Source: Pirellulales bacterium
Lineage (GTDB): Bacteria; Planctomycetota; Planctomycetia; Pirellulales; DATAWG01
Assembly: GCA_036267355.1 (NCBI GenBank)
Contig: DATAWG010000055.1
Coordinates: 1 to 48,257, forward strand
Direction of reading: 5' to 3'
Length of the DNA stretch: 48,257 bases
The notes beneath the pieces are model-generated. The model was not told where the DNA came from, ran no database searches, and saw nothing but the letters and a program-made list of their open reading frames with translations. Of this stretch, positions 11,010 to 17,828 are shown in pieces. How positions within the stretch are numbered: position 1 is the stretch's first letter; every line of letters begins with the position of its first letter. A program made the translations under genes and the position numbers.

Positions 11010-11375
11010 GTGACGACATTACTGCGCCGTAATTTCGCCCGCGACGAAATGGCTGACGAGTCGTTCCTGACTTTGGCCGAAGCCGCTCGCCACGAATTTG
11101 TCCCCTTGGTCGTTGCCGCCGCCGACGAAGCCGAGGAGGAAGACGATTGGGATGACGAAGAAGATGAAGAAGAAGATGATCTGAACGGCGACGACGACGA
11201 AGAAGATGATGAAGACGAGGACGATGATTTCGTCGACGAGGAGTGGGAAGAAGTCGAGGATGAAGACGAAGACGATGAAGAGGACGAGGAAGACGACGAC
11301 TGGGACGATGAAGACGACGACGATTGGGACGACGACGAGGAAGAGGAAGAAGAAGACTGGGGCGATGAAGAGTAG
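11010..11375 (+). CDS. Extremely acidic D/E-rich small protein
   Basis: Begins at GTG 11010, eight bases after a perfect AGGAGG (10996-11001); the apparent TTG start at 10992 overlaps that ribosome-binding site and is rejected. The first about 40 residues are ordinary (TTLLRRNFARDEMADESFLTL, then HEFVPLVVAA). The remaining about 80 residues are almost only Asp and Glu, punctuated by Trp (DDW, EEW, DDDDW, EEDWGDEE). It must be strongly anionic and disordered. Possible roles are metal or cation binding, nucleic-acid mimicry or chaperoning of a basic partner; none can be decided. It lies 113 bp after scpB. Confidence 0.8.
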   Translation: MTTLLRRNFARDEMADESFLTLAEAARHEFVPLVVAAADEAEEEDDWDDEEDEEEDDLNGDDDEEDDEDEDDDFVDEEWEEVEDEDEDDEEDEEDDDWDDEDDDDWDDDEEEEEEDWGDEE

Positions 11376-11421
11376 GCTTTTTTCGTCAGAGCGTGGAGCT
11401 TAGGATTAATTGAACGGTGCT

Positions 11422-11571
11422 CGCTCGCAGCGCCGTCGCCAAGCCCGCGAGAGCAAAAAATGGCCGTTTCTAACTGGACTGCAGCCGATTCAAATCGAGC
11501 CAACGAAATTTGGACTGAGTATCAGCAGCAGCACGACGTTTCGGAAAGAGCTGGCCAGACCGTTGGGATTG
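11422..11571. repeat. Direct repeat copy 1 (150 bp, truncated gene A copy)
   Basis: This segment matches 12643-12792 at all but about two positions, a constant offset of 1221. Similarity continues weakly for about 20 bases upstream. The match stops abruptly at 11571, inside the coding frame of gene A. Confidence 0.9.
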
Positions 11572-11639
11572 CTGCGCTCCTGAATCGAGCCTCGTCGTGG
11601 TTTCCTAATCCGGGATATAATGAAGCGAGAGTTCACTAG
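11460..11639 (+). pseudogene. Truncated copy of gene A (59-codon frame)
   Basis: The frame begins with the same MAVSNWTAADSNRANEIWTE as the gene at 12681 and stays identical, apart from Lys to Arg, up to GQTVGI (about residue 37). It then reads into unrelated sequence and stops at 11637-11639. Only the first third of the gene A product is retained. This is a duplication remnant rather than a functional gene, although the frame is open. Confidence 0.75.
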
Positions 11640-11683
11640 CATCCTTGCCGCTGTGCCTTGGTGAAATTCGGGAGGGACATCGC

Positions 11684-11893
11684 GTGACGATCCAATACGC
11701 AACCGAACCCTTGAGAATTGGCACGATTGTGCGCGTTCGCGATTCGAGGTACGGGCGTGCCAGAATCGTCGAGTTTCGCGGCCCCCTTGGCCCAAACGGA
11801 GCACGGGTCTACCGACTTCAGTTCGGGAGGAAGCCTCCGGCCTATACCGAGGTTCTTGAAGACCAGATCGAGGTCGAGCCGGCGGGGAAATGA
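11684..11893 (+). CDS. Small conserved-looking protein, gene B
   Basis: 69 residues starting at GTG 11684, with a GGAGG motif at 11671-11675 at good spacing. It reads [20 protein letters not shown], then IVEFRGPLGPNGARVYRLQF and ends EVLEDQIEVEPAGK. The alternating strands and the GPLGPxGxxVYR segment suggest a small beta-barrel; the ending resembles small hypothetical proteins found beside mobile or toxin-antitoxin loci. A truncated, diverged second copy is at 13383. It sits in a cluster of gene fragments. Function unknown. Confidence 0.6.
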   Translation: MTIQYATEPLRIGTIVRVRDSRYGRARIVEFRGPLGPNGARVYRLQFGRKPPAYTEVLEDQIEVEPAGK

Positions 11894-11929
11894 CGAGCGT
11901 GGCGTTCCGCGAATTGCGATCGGGTCCAG

Positions 11930-12015
11930 TGGCTGTCGTAGCATGCAACGGCGCTGGCGTGGCGAGATTCCGAGGCATCCAAACACGCGAGCAGCCCGGA
12001 GGCGTCGAGCGGCAT
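11930..12015 (-). pseudogene. PIN-domain (VapC-like) toxin fragment
   Basis: On the minus strand from ATG 12015 the frame reads MPLDASGLLACLDASESRHA, followed by SAVACYDS. This is the start of a PIN ribonuclease: the first catalytic Asp lies in the LDAS segment and the RHA helix follows. Homology ends near 11930, after which the frame is only the antisense of gene B. About 28 of an expected about 130 residues remain, so it cannot be active. It lies downstream of the broken antitoxin at 12110-12385, in the usual antitoxin-then-toxin order. Confidence 0.55.
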
Positions 12016-12109
12016 CAGGTGTTCGCCCGGTAGGCAACCGTTCACAGGTTGCGCAATGTCGTCCGGCGATTCAGGGTGTCAGGCACATTTTTCGGCGAAG
12101 GCTTGGGTC

Positions 12110-12385
12110 GCGATTCACGTCGTAGCGTGCCGAAAAGTGAGCCAGACCCCGACCTGTGAACAGTTGCGCCCCGTAGGCATCGGCCAGATCGTCATCAATC
12201 CGGGTATTGTCGGCCGAGCGCCCGTCGCCGCTGGAGAGCGATCCAAAAAGAGCGCACGCGAGTCCGGCTTGGTCAACCGCCTTGGGTCCGCCTGAATGTC
12301 AATGCTCACCCGAGCGCCTTCGGGCAAAGCAACCGGGCGCATCAAGGACCACAAGCCCGTTTTCATTATGGCCGTGATAGATCAC
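12110..12385 (-). pseudogene. Frameshifted antitoxin-like gene
   Basis: A GTG at 12385 follows a GGAGG motif (12395-12399) and reads IYHGHNENGLVVLDAP, then must shift frame to continue VALPEGARVSIDIQADP, then shift again to read ALFGSLSSGDGRSADNTRID and DDLADAYGAQ. The NGxVVLD and LPEGxRVxV pattern matches short beta-strand antitoxins (DUF104-like) that pair with PIN toxins. Two frameshifts make it a pseudogene. Together with the PIN fragment it forms the ruins of a toxin-antitoxin module. Confidence 0.55.
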
Positions 12386-12642
12386 TTCCAGTAGCCTCCG
12401 TTGATTGATAACTCACATCATACATTAACCCGTTGGCGTCTCGGCTAACGTGTGGAAGAATACGGCTTAGCAACCAGAATGCGACCTTGCGGCTTGCCAT
12501 TGTGCCGTCCGCGTCGGCTTTCGGCGAAGTTCAGGCTTCGCGGATCTCGTGCAACGAACGGGCAAACTCATCGGACCATCGGTTTCGCTTCGAAGTCTTT
12601 CCTTTTCTCGTGCGGGCGAATTCTTTAGGATGGATTCGAGGG

Positions 12643-12792
12643 CGCTCGCAGCGCCGTCGCCAAGCCCGCGAGAGCAAAAAATGGCCGTTTCTAACTGGAC
12701 TGCAGCCGATTCAAATCGAGCCAACGAAATTTGGACTGAGTATCAGCAGCAGCACGACGTTTCGGAAAAAGCTGGCCAGACCGTTGGAATTG
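12643..12792. repeat. Direct repeat copy 2 (150 bp, intact gene A copy)
   Basis: Partner of 11422-11571. It spans the leader and first about 37 codons of gene A at 12681. The upstream stretch 12433-12642 has no convincing gene. Confidence 0.9.
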
Positions 12793-12986
12793 ACCCCGTC
12801 AGCGGTCGTATTTGGTTTGGCGATTCGATCCAAGATGTCGTCGCCAAGCGTGACGCAGATAGCAACGGTGCTCCGCTGTTTTTCGTGCGAGTTGGGGGCG
12901 CGACGTATATTATCGAAAGGGAGGCCGTCGTTGATCGAGGGCATCGTTACCGACGACGGTGTCCCGGTTATCGAGATGCAGATTGA
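12681..12986 (+). CDS. Gene A: small DUF5678-like protein upstream of aspartic protease
   Basis: 101 residues. The readable part is SNWTAADSNRANEIWTEYQQ, then a short domain GIDPVSGRIWFGDSIQDVVA and PLFFVRVGGATYIIE. The layout, with VAxDPxSGxxxxGDSxxxV and a terminal PLFxVRV strand, resembles the DUF5678 type of small protein that accompanies clan AA aspartic proteases. The last about 20 codons overlap the protease start at 12931 and look like read-through (arginine-rich RHRYRRRCPGYRD), suggesting the original stop was lost. The start ATG 12681 has only a weak GAGAG upstream. The protease partner is broken, so this gene may be decaying too. Confidence 0.5.
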   Translation: MAVSNWTAADSNRANEIWTEYQQQHDVSEKAGQTVGIDPVSGRIWFGDSIQDVVAKRDADSNGAPLFFVRVGGATYIIEREAVVDRGHRYRRRCPGYRDAD

Positions 12987-13285
12987 TGATCGCCGCTGGC
13001 AGGCAATAATCGACACTGGTTTCAACGGCGAACTCGAACTGCCCTAGGCACTGCGACAACAGGTCGACGCGCAATTCGTCGGCCGTGCAGCCTCGCTTCT
13101 GGCGGCAAATCAGCGAATCGAAGAGGACAGTCTTCCTTGCCGATTTTCCATTCGACGGCCAAACGGTTCGAGTGCAAGCCACCTTCGCGGATGGCGACGA
13201 AATCCTGATCGGCACGGGCATGCTGCGAGATTATCGGCTCCGGATCGATTTCCCCGCCCGGACCGTCGCCATCGACCGCGGTTAG
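12931..13285 (+). pseudogene. Retropepsin-like clan AA aspartic protease, broken
   Basis: A TTG at 12931 preceded by AAGGGAGG (12917-12924) opens a frame reading IEGIVTDDGVPVIEMQIDD, then AIIDTGFNGELELP. The DTG catalytic triad and the following hydrophobic strand are typical of single-domain bacterial retropepsin-like proteases. A TAG at 13045-13047 interrupts it; the same frame continues ALRQQVDAQFVGRAASLLAA. Near 13130 a frameshift moves homology to the next frame, VFLADFPFDGQTVRVQATFA, then GDEILIGTGMLRDYRL, ending with a stop at 13283-13285. One nonsense and one frameshift make it a pseudogene unless recoding occurs. Confidence 0.75.
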
Positions 13286-13382
13286 AGGGTCAAGGCACGG
13301 CCCGATTCTGAAAACGGGAATCAAACGTATTCTTGCCGGAATTGACGGCGCAGCGCCTTGGCGAGGCAGAATGGGACATCGC

Positions 13383-13595
13383 ATGGCGATCCAATACGCA
13401 ACCGAACCCTTGAAGATTGGCAGGGTCGTGCGCATCCGGGCTTCCGGCTATGGGCGCGCCAGAATCGCCGAGTTTCGTGGACATTCGCAGAAACTCGCGC
13501 ACCTCATTGAGTTCGTAAGGTGGGTCACGCCGGTGCAGGACCGCGTGGCAGTTCGGGCACACGGGTCGAAGGTCCTGTATGGGATCAACGTGTGA
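13383..13595 (+). pseudogene. Truncated second copy of gene B
   Basis: From ATG 13383 the first about 33 codons ([20 protein letters not shown], then RARIAEFRG) are about 85% identical at DNA level to gene B at 11684. Homology stops at about 13481 and the frame then runs through antisense HNH-nuclease sequence to 13595. The C-terminal half of gene B is missing. Confidence 0.65.
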
Positions 13596-13772
13596 GACTC
13601 ACCAACGCTCGAGATGTCAGCGGCTCGAACCCTTCGGCAAGCAAGAAGTACGGCGGGCCGCTGCCAAAATGTGGGCATCGAGCACCGTGGAATAGGCGCG
13701 GGATTTTGTTGCGAAGGCCAGCAAAACGCCGTCTTGGTGATTCTCCCGCCACGCCTGAAACTGGTCGTGCAT
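13484..13772 (-). pseudogene. HNH endonuclease remnant with frameshifts
   Basis: Reading the minus strand from ATG 13772 gives MHDQFQAWRENHQDGVLLAF, then after a frame change LFHGARCPHFGSGPPYFLL with AEGFEPLTS, and after another change [20 protein letters not shown] with [14 protein letters not shown]. The last piece is the C-terminal half of an HNH motif ([11 protein letters not shown]). The first HNH half, with its DHH/HH residues, appears deleted. It abuts the truncated gene B copy at about 13482, which marks a rearrangement junction. It cannot encode an active nuclease. Confidence 0.65.
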
Positions 13773-13857
13773 CGATCGTCCACGGGAATCGAAGAACTCG
13801 TGAATCATCGGTATTTGTTCCGAACGTCCATCGCCCATTTCTCTGCGCAACGCTAAA

Positions 13858-15132
13858 TCAATCCTTCAAATGAAACAGCCGCTTTAGGGCTTCCATCAGG
13901 CCGTGGGGGTGGCCTTGACGCGAGTCGTCGCGGAGTTGCTGTAGCGGCGGATGCAAAAGTTTGTTGGCGTAGCGCTCGAAGGCCTGGTCGATTTCGGCTT
14001 TCGTCGCGGCGTCCAGATTGGGCAGCTTGTTGAAGAGTCGCCGCAATTCTTGCTCGCGCAGCGATTGCCAATTCTCGCGCAAGCGCTGAATGATCGGCCC
14101 GGTTGCCCGATGGTGCATCTGCTCCATGAACAGCCGCGTTTCTTCTTCGACGATCGCCAGGGCGGCGGGCAATTCCGCGTCGCGCTGCTGGCGATTGTGG
14201 GCCGCGGCGGCTTGCAGATCATCGACCGAATACAGATACACGCCCAGCCGATCGCTGATCGCCGGATCGAAGTCGCGCGGCACGGCCAGATCCAAAATCA
14301 AGAGCGGCCGCTGGTAGCGCTGCGGCTCGATGCGCTGAAATCGATCGAGCGAAACGATCGGCTCGCCGGCCCCCGTCGTGCTGACGATCAAATCGGCGTC
14401 GATCAGGTGTTGGTCCAACTCTTCCCACGGCGCTGCCCGGCCGGCGAATTGCTCGGCCAGTTCGGCGGCCCGGGCCGGACTGCGGTTGACGATCGTCACA
14501 TGGCGGGCTCCGCCGTCGCGCAGGTAGCGCAGCGTTTCCTGCCCCATCTCCCCCGCGCCGATCACAAGCACGCGTTTGTCGTCGAAGGTGTCGAAAATCT
14601 GCCGGGCAAAATCGCCGATCGCCACGCTCGGAATGCTCACGCGCTTTTCGTACAACGATGTCTCCCGGGCCACGCGCTTCGCCACGCGCAGCGCGGCTTG
14701 AAACATATCGTGCGTCAGCGGGCCGGCGCTGTGGTGCTGCTGCGCGAGTTGATAAGCCTGCTTCACCTGGGCGAGAATCTGCGGTTCGCCGAGCACGAGG
14801 CTATCGAGACTGGCGGTGACGGTGAACAGGTGCCACACGGCCGCTTCGCCCGATTGCTGAAAGAATCCGCTCTCCAGCCATTCCGGCTCGAGGCCATGAA
14901 ACTCGACTAGGAATTTGGCGACCTGCTGATGATTCGGGCCGGCCGTTTCCGCCTCCGAAGCCGAATACACTTCCACGCGATTGCAGGTCGAGAGCAGCAC
15001 AGCCTCGGCCGCCGGGAATCGCTCGCGCCAGAGATCGAGCGCCCGGGCGGCTTGCGTCGTGTTGAACGCCAGCCGCTCTCGCATTTCGATCGTCGCGTTG
15101 TGGTGGCTACAGCCCACCAGTTGGAAGTTCAT
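13858..15132 (-). CDS. hemA: Glutamyl-tRNA reductase
   Basis: First committed enzyme of C5 tetrapyrrole synthesis, reducing Glu-tRNA to glutamate-1-semialdehyde with NADPH. The 424-residue protein has the N-terminal GCSHHNATIEMRERLAF, the catalytic cysteine in LLSTCNRVEVY (Cys50), SLDSLVLGEPQILAQVK, the Rossmann loop VLVIGAGEMGQETL and the C-terminal dimerisation helix. All family hallmarks are present and the length is normal. Its start overlaps the upstream ccsA-like frame by 26 bases, so the two are probably co-transcribed, a common pairing in haem and cytochrome assembly. Confidence 0.95.
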   Translation of the reverse strand: MNFQLVGCSHHNATIEMRERLAFNTTQAARALDLWRERFPAAEAVLLSTCNRVEVYSASEAETAGPNHQQVAKFLVEFHGLEPEWLESGFFQQSGEAAVWHLFTVTASLDSLVLGEPQILAQVKQAYQLAQQHHSAGPLTHDMFQAALRVAKRVARETSLYEKRVSIPSVAIGDFARQIFDTFDDKRVLVIGAGEMGQETLRYLRDGGARHVTIVNRSPARAAELAEQFAGRAAPWEELDQHLIDADLIVSTTGAGEPIVSLDRFQRIEPQRYQRPLLILDLAVPRDFDPAISDRLGVYLYSVDDLQAAAAHNRQQRDAELPAALAIVEEETRLFMEQMHHRATGPIIQRLRENWQSLREQELRRLFNKLPNLDAATKAEIDQAFERYANKLLHPPLQQLRDDSRQGHPHGLMEALKRLFHLKD

Positions 15133-16135
15133 GGGGAAGGGGCGAGGGGCGAGGGACGAGGGGCGAGTACGAAACTACGGCGTGTGCCACTGGCAAGCGC
15201 AGTCTGCCAATGCGCGCGTGGGGTGGGGCGTAGCACTGGCAGACTGCGCTTGTCAGTGGCACACATCTCTCCGAGGCCGATACCGATGACAATGCGTTGT
15301 TGCGAACGCGGACGGTGTGTTCTCCCGAGCCAAGTAGTTGCACGGCAAGGAATATTGCCAAGAAAACGAAATTGGCGATCGTGAGGTACGCCACTTTGCG
15401 GCCGCGGCGAGCGGGTTTATATAGGCCGTTGAAAAGCGCGGCCGCCAACAGCCAGGCAAACATCCCGCCCGATTGCCACACGATTGGATCGCTCCAAGGC
15501 AATTCGTCTTGCTGATGGCGGTGATTGATCAGATTGAGCACGATGCCCGACAGCGTGCCGACGCCGGCCATGAGCACCGAAACGACGATCGCCCGACCGC
15601 TGACGCGCTCGAGCCATTCGAGGCTCGGCAGCCGCAGCCCAGGGGTGGGCTGCAATTTGTGCTTCAACCGCCGCGATTGGAGCAGGTACATCAGGCCGGC
15701 TACGAAACCGACGATCACTGCCACGGCCCCCAACAGCCAAAACGTGCCGTGGATGGTTCCCCAAACTCGTGCCGCCGGCGATTGGGCAAACGGTTCCCGG
15801 TTTGCGAATTTGGCGGCCCCGATCAGCCCCAGAGCCAGCGGCAGGATAAAAATCCCATAGGCCACTTCGGGATGAAACAGCGTCAAATACAGATACACGA
15901 CCACCAACAGCCACGCTGCCACCAGATACCAATCGAAGGCGCTCGAGAGTGGAGCCGCCGGCGCTTCATACGCCCGATAACCCAGATAAAGCGTCTGGGC
16001 CAGCAGCCCGGCACAGGCAAACCCGAGCGTTAGCACCCGGCGGGCGGCATGGCGCAGCAGAAGCCGCGCGAGCTCGAGCAAAAAAGCCACCGCATAGCTG
16101 GCGGCGAAACAAGTCGTCGTAATGCCGGAAATCAT
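15107..16135 (-). CDS. CcsA/HemX-like cytochrome c assembly membrane protein
   Basis: The 342-residue frame has about eight hydrophobic helices over the first about 285 residues, e.g. YAVAFLLELARLLL, WYLVAAWLLVVVYLYL, HGTFWLLGAVAVIVGFVAG and ANFVFLAIFLAVQLLG, with conserved-looking His in IHGTFW and a W-rich loop. This matches the CcsA/HemX family that handles haem for cytochrome c maturation or modulates HemA. From about residue 290 the product is encoded by an inverted repeat and flanking simple sequence (VPLTSAVCQC, RLRLPVAHAV), which is not family-like. The native stop was probably lost, and the true protein may have ended soon after GSGEHTVRVR. Overlaps hemA by 26 bp. Confidence 0.8.
   Translation of the reverse strand: MISGITTTCFAASYAVAFLLELARLLLRHAARRVLTLGFACAGLLAQTLYLGYRAYEAPAAPLSSAFDWYLVAAWLLVVVYLYLTLFHPEVAYGIFILPLALGLIGAAKFANREPFAQSPAARVWGTIHGTFWLLGAVAVIVGFVAGLMYLLQSRRLKHKLQPTPGLRLPSLEWLERVSGRAIVVSVLMAGVGTLSGIVLNLINHRHQQDELPWSDPIVWQSGGMFAWLLAAALFNGLYKPARRGRKVAYLTIANFVFLAIFLAVQLLGSGEHTVRVRNNALSSVSASERCVPLTSAVCQCYAPPHARIGRLRLPVAHAVVSYSPLVPRPSPLPHELPTGGL
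15182..15264. repeat. Inverted repeat, family R1, copy 1 (inside ccsA-like 3' end)
   Basis: Arms 15182-15209 and 15237-15264 pair over 28 positions with one mismatch, loop 27 bases. Core GCCACTGGCAAGCGCAGTCT. Further copies occur at 36448-36540 and 39567-39645. This copy lies inside the open frame of the ccsA-like gene and encodes part of its aberrant tail. Confidence 0.9.
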
Positions 16136-16268
16136 GCAACGTCCGAAGCCCTACTGGTTATATCCACTAATTGTACCCTACGCCCAGCGACGAACGAGGC
16201 CCGCCACGAAACCGCGTGGAGAGCGCATCGTCCTGCTAAGCTCATCGCGGCGACCGGATGAAGCAACC

Positions 16269-17828
16269 TCACTTCGCCGCCGGCACTTCATTTACCGTGT
16301 AATAGGCTTTGCGATGCAGAAGTTCTTCGTGATCGCCGGATCGCACCGCGCCGAGGTCGAAATCGTAAACGTGCCCGCGGATCATCGTGTTCACCACGAT
16401 TCGGGCCGACATGCGATCGTCGGCAAGGCGGACGCTTCGAACCACCGGCGTGGTTTGCTCGATTTCCGGTCCGCCGTAAGACGCTTGATAAGGGTGCGTG
16501 AATGTCGAGAGTCGATACGATGCCGCCGCACCGCCGGTCGCGGAATCGACCGGCTTGGTGAACGCGATATTGAAGCCGTCAGGGGTGATCGTGATTTGCT
16601 TGATCTCGAACGGCATCTTGCCGCTCCAGCCGATCCGCTCCAAGGCATAGGGCTTTGGCCCGCGCACGGGCCAACCGCGATTCGTTCCGCCGCACAAGAG
16701 ATTTCCCTCGGGCGTGAACACGACGTTCAGAATTCCCGTCGATAGCCCCTCGCGAAACGGATAGCAAGCCCCTTGCCACACGCCGTTGATCTGCTCGGTG
16801 GTGGCCCGCATGATGATCGACAGCGTGTAGTCGCCGAGAAACATCTGATTCTCAAACGGGCCGAATTTGCCCCCGGTGCGATTCACCGTGAAGCCGGTCG
16901 TCGAGCGTCCCATGCGGATGTAGGGGAAGATCACGGCATAGGGCACCAGTTGCTTTACGCGCTCTTTCTCGATGACGATCCGCGAGCCCGATTTGGGCAT
17001 TTCCGGCACCGGACCCAGCTCGGGGGCATATTTGTACCAGTGCAAGCTCGCGGGATGCCCGTCAAACGCTCCAGGCGATACAACCTTGAGGCTGTCGGCG
17101 CAATTCCAAGGCCCTTGGTTTTCGATATACATCATCTGCCCGTGCTCGTTCGGTCCGATTCCGCCGGGGCTGCGCAAGCCGCTGGCGACCACGATCCGTT
17201 TGCCTTCCGGCGTAATTTTCAACGCGAAGCCGCGAAACAGCGAATAGGATTCATACGAGTACGACAAGGTTAGGGCGACGAACAGATTTCCCTCCGAGTC
17301 GAACTTCGATCCCCATGCGTATTCGTGATAATTCTGATAACCCCAATCGTCGCAGATCGTCTCGAAACGGTTTGCCTTGCCGTCGTGCTTGGTGTCGCTG
17401 ACACGTGTCAGCTCGCAACCTTGCGTGACGTAAAAAGCGCCGTTTTTGTAAGCCAGGCCGAAAATCTCATCCAGGCCGGTGGCATAGAGGTGATACGTCG
17501 GCTCGGGCTTCTTTTCATCGACGCCGCTTACGATCCAAATCTCGCCATAGCGCGTTCCGACCGCGATCCGCTTGTCCGGTAGCACGGTGAACGAGCCGGC
17601 CTCGATCACCGTGTCTTTCGGGATCGGAAGATCGACGATCGGATAGTATTCCCGCTCGCGCGGCTCGGTGCCCCAGCGGTCGCCCACTTCTTCCGCTTGG
17701 ACGGTCGAAGGATGAATTGACGGGCTTATCAAGTTGCCGCCCGACAGCCACAGCGCGATGGCCACGATATAAATTGCGACCTGGCGGAGGTGGCGAAAAC
17801 GGTGGAAAAGATTAGTGGAGCAATTCAT
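16269..17828 (-). CDS. Exported beta-propeller, sugar-dehydrogenase-like
   Basis: 519 residues with an N-terminal signal (hydrophobic 17-33, cleavage plausible near VQAEE). Repeated motifs of a six-bladed propeller are visible: FTVLPDKRIAVGTRYGEIW, FGLAYKNGAFYVTQGCELTR, SKFDSEGNLFVALT and FTPEGNLLCGGTNRGW. The pattern resembles the glucose/sorbosone dehydrogenase (PQQ-type) superfamily and planctomycete membrane-bound dehydrogenases. The C-terminal about 120 residues form an Ig-like domain (ITITPDGFNIAFTKPV). Its start overlaps the end of the upstream cytochrome gene by 17 bp, so the cytochrome is the likely electron acceptor. Substrate unknown. Confidence 0.75.
   Translation of the reverse strand: MNCSTNLFHRFRHLRQVAIYIVAIALWLSGGNLISPSIHPSTVQAEEVGDRWGTEPREREYYPIVDLPIPKDTVIEAGSFTVLPDKRIAVGTRYGEIWIVSGVDEKKPEPTYHLYATGLDEIFGLAYKNGAFYVTQGCELTRVSDTKHDGKANRFETICDDWGYQNYHEYAWGSKFDSEGNLFVALTLSYSYESYSLFRGFALKITPEGKRIVVASGLRSPGGIGPNEHGQMMYIENQGPWNCADSLKVVSPGAFDGHPASLHWYKYAPELGPVPEMPKSGSRIVIEKERVKQLVPYAVIFPYIRMGRSTTGFTVNRTGGKFGPFENQMFLGDYTLSIIMRATTEQINGVWQGACYPFREGLSTGILNVVFTPEGNLLCGGTNRGWPVRGPKPYALERIGWSGKMPFEIKQITITPDGFNIAFTKPVDSATGGAAASYRLSTFTHPYQASYGGPEIEQTTPVVRSVRLADDRMSARIVVNTMIRGHVYDFDLGAVRSGDHEELLHRKAYYTVNEVPAAK

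Noticed and set aside
10664-11503. A long minus-strand frame rich in serine opposite the acidic gene
   Set aside because: It is the antisense of the Asp/Glu codons (GAA, GAC become serine-rich); the plus-strand gene has a clear ribosome-binding site.
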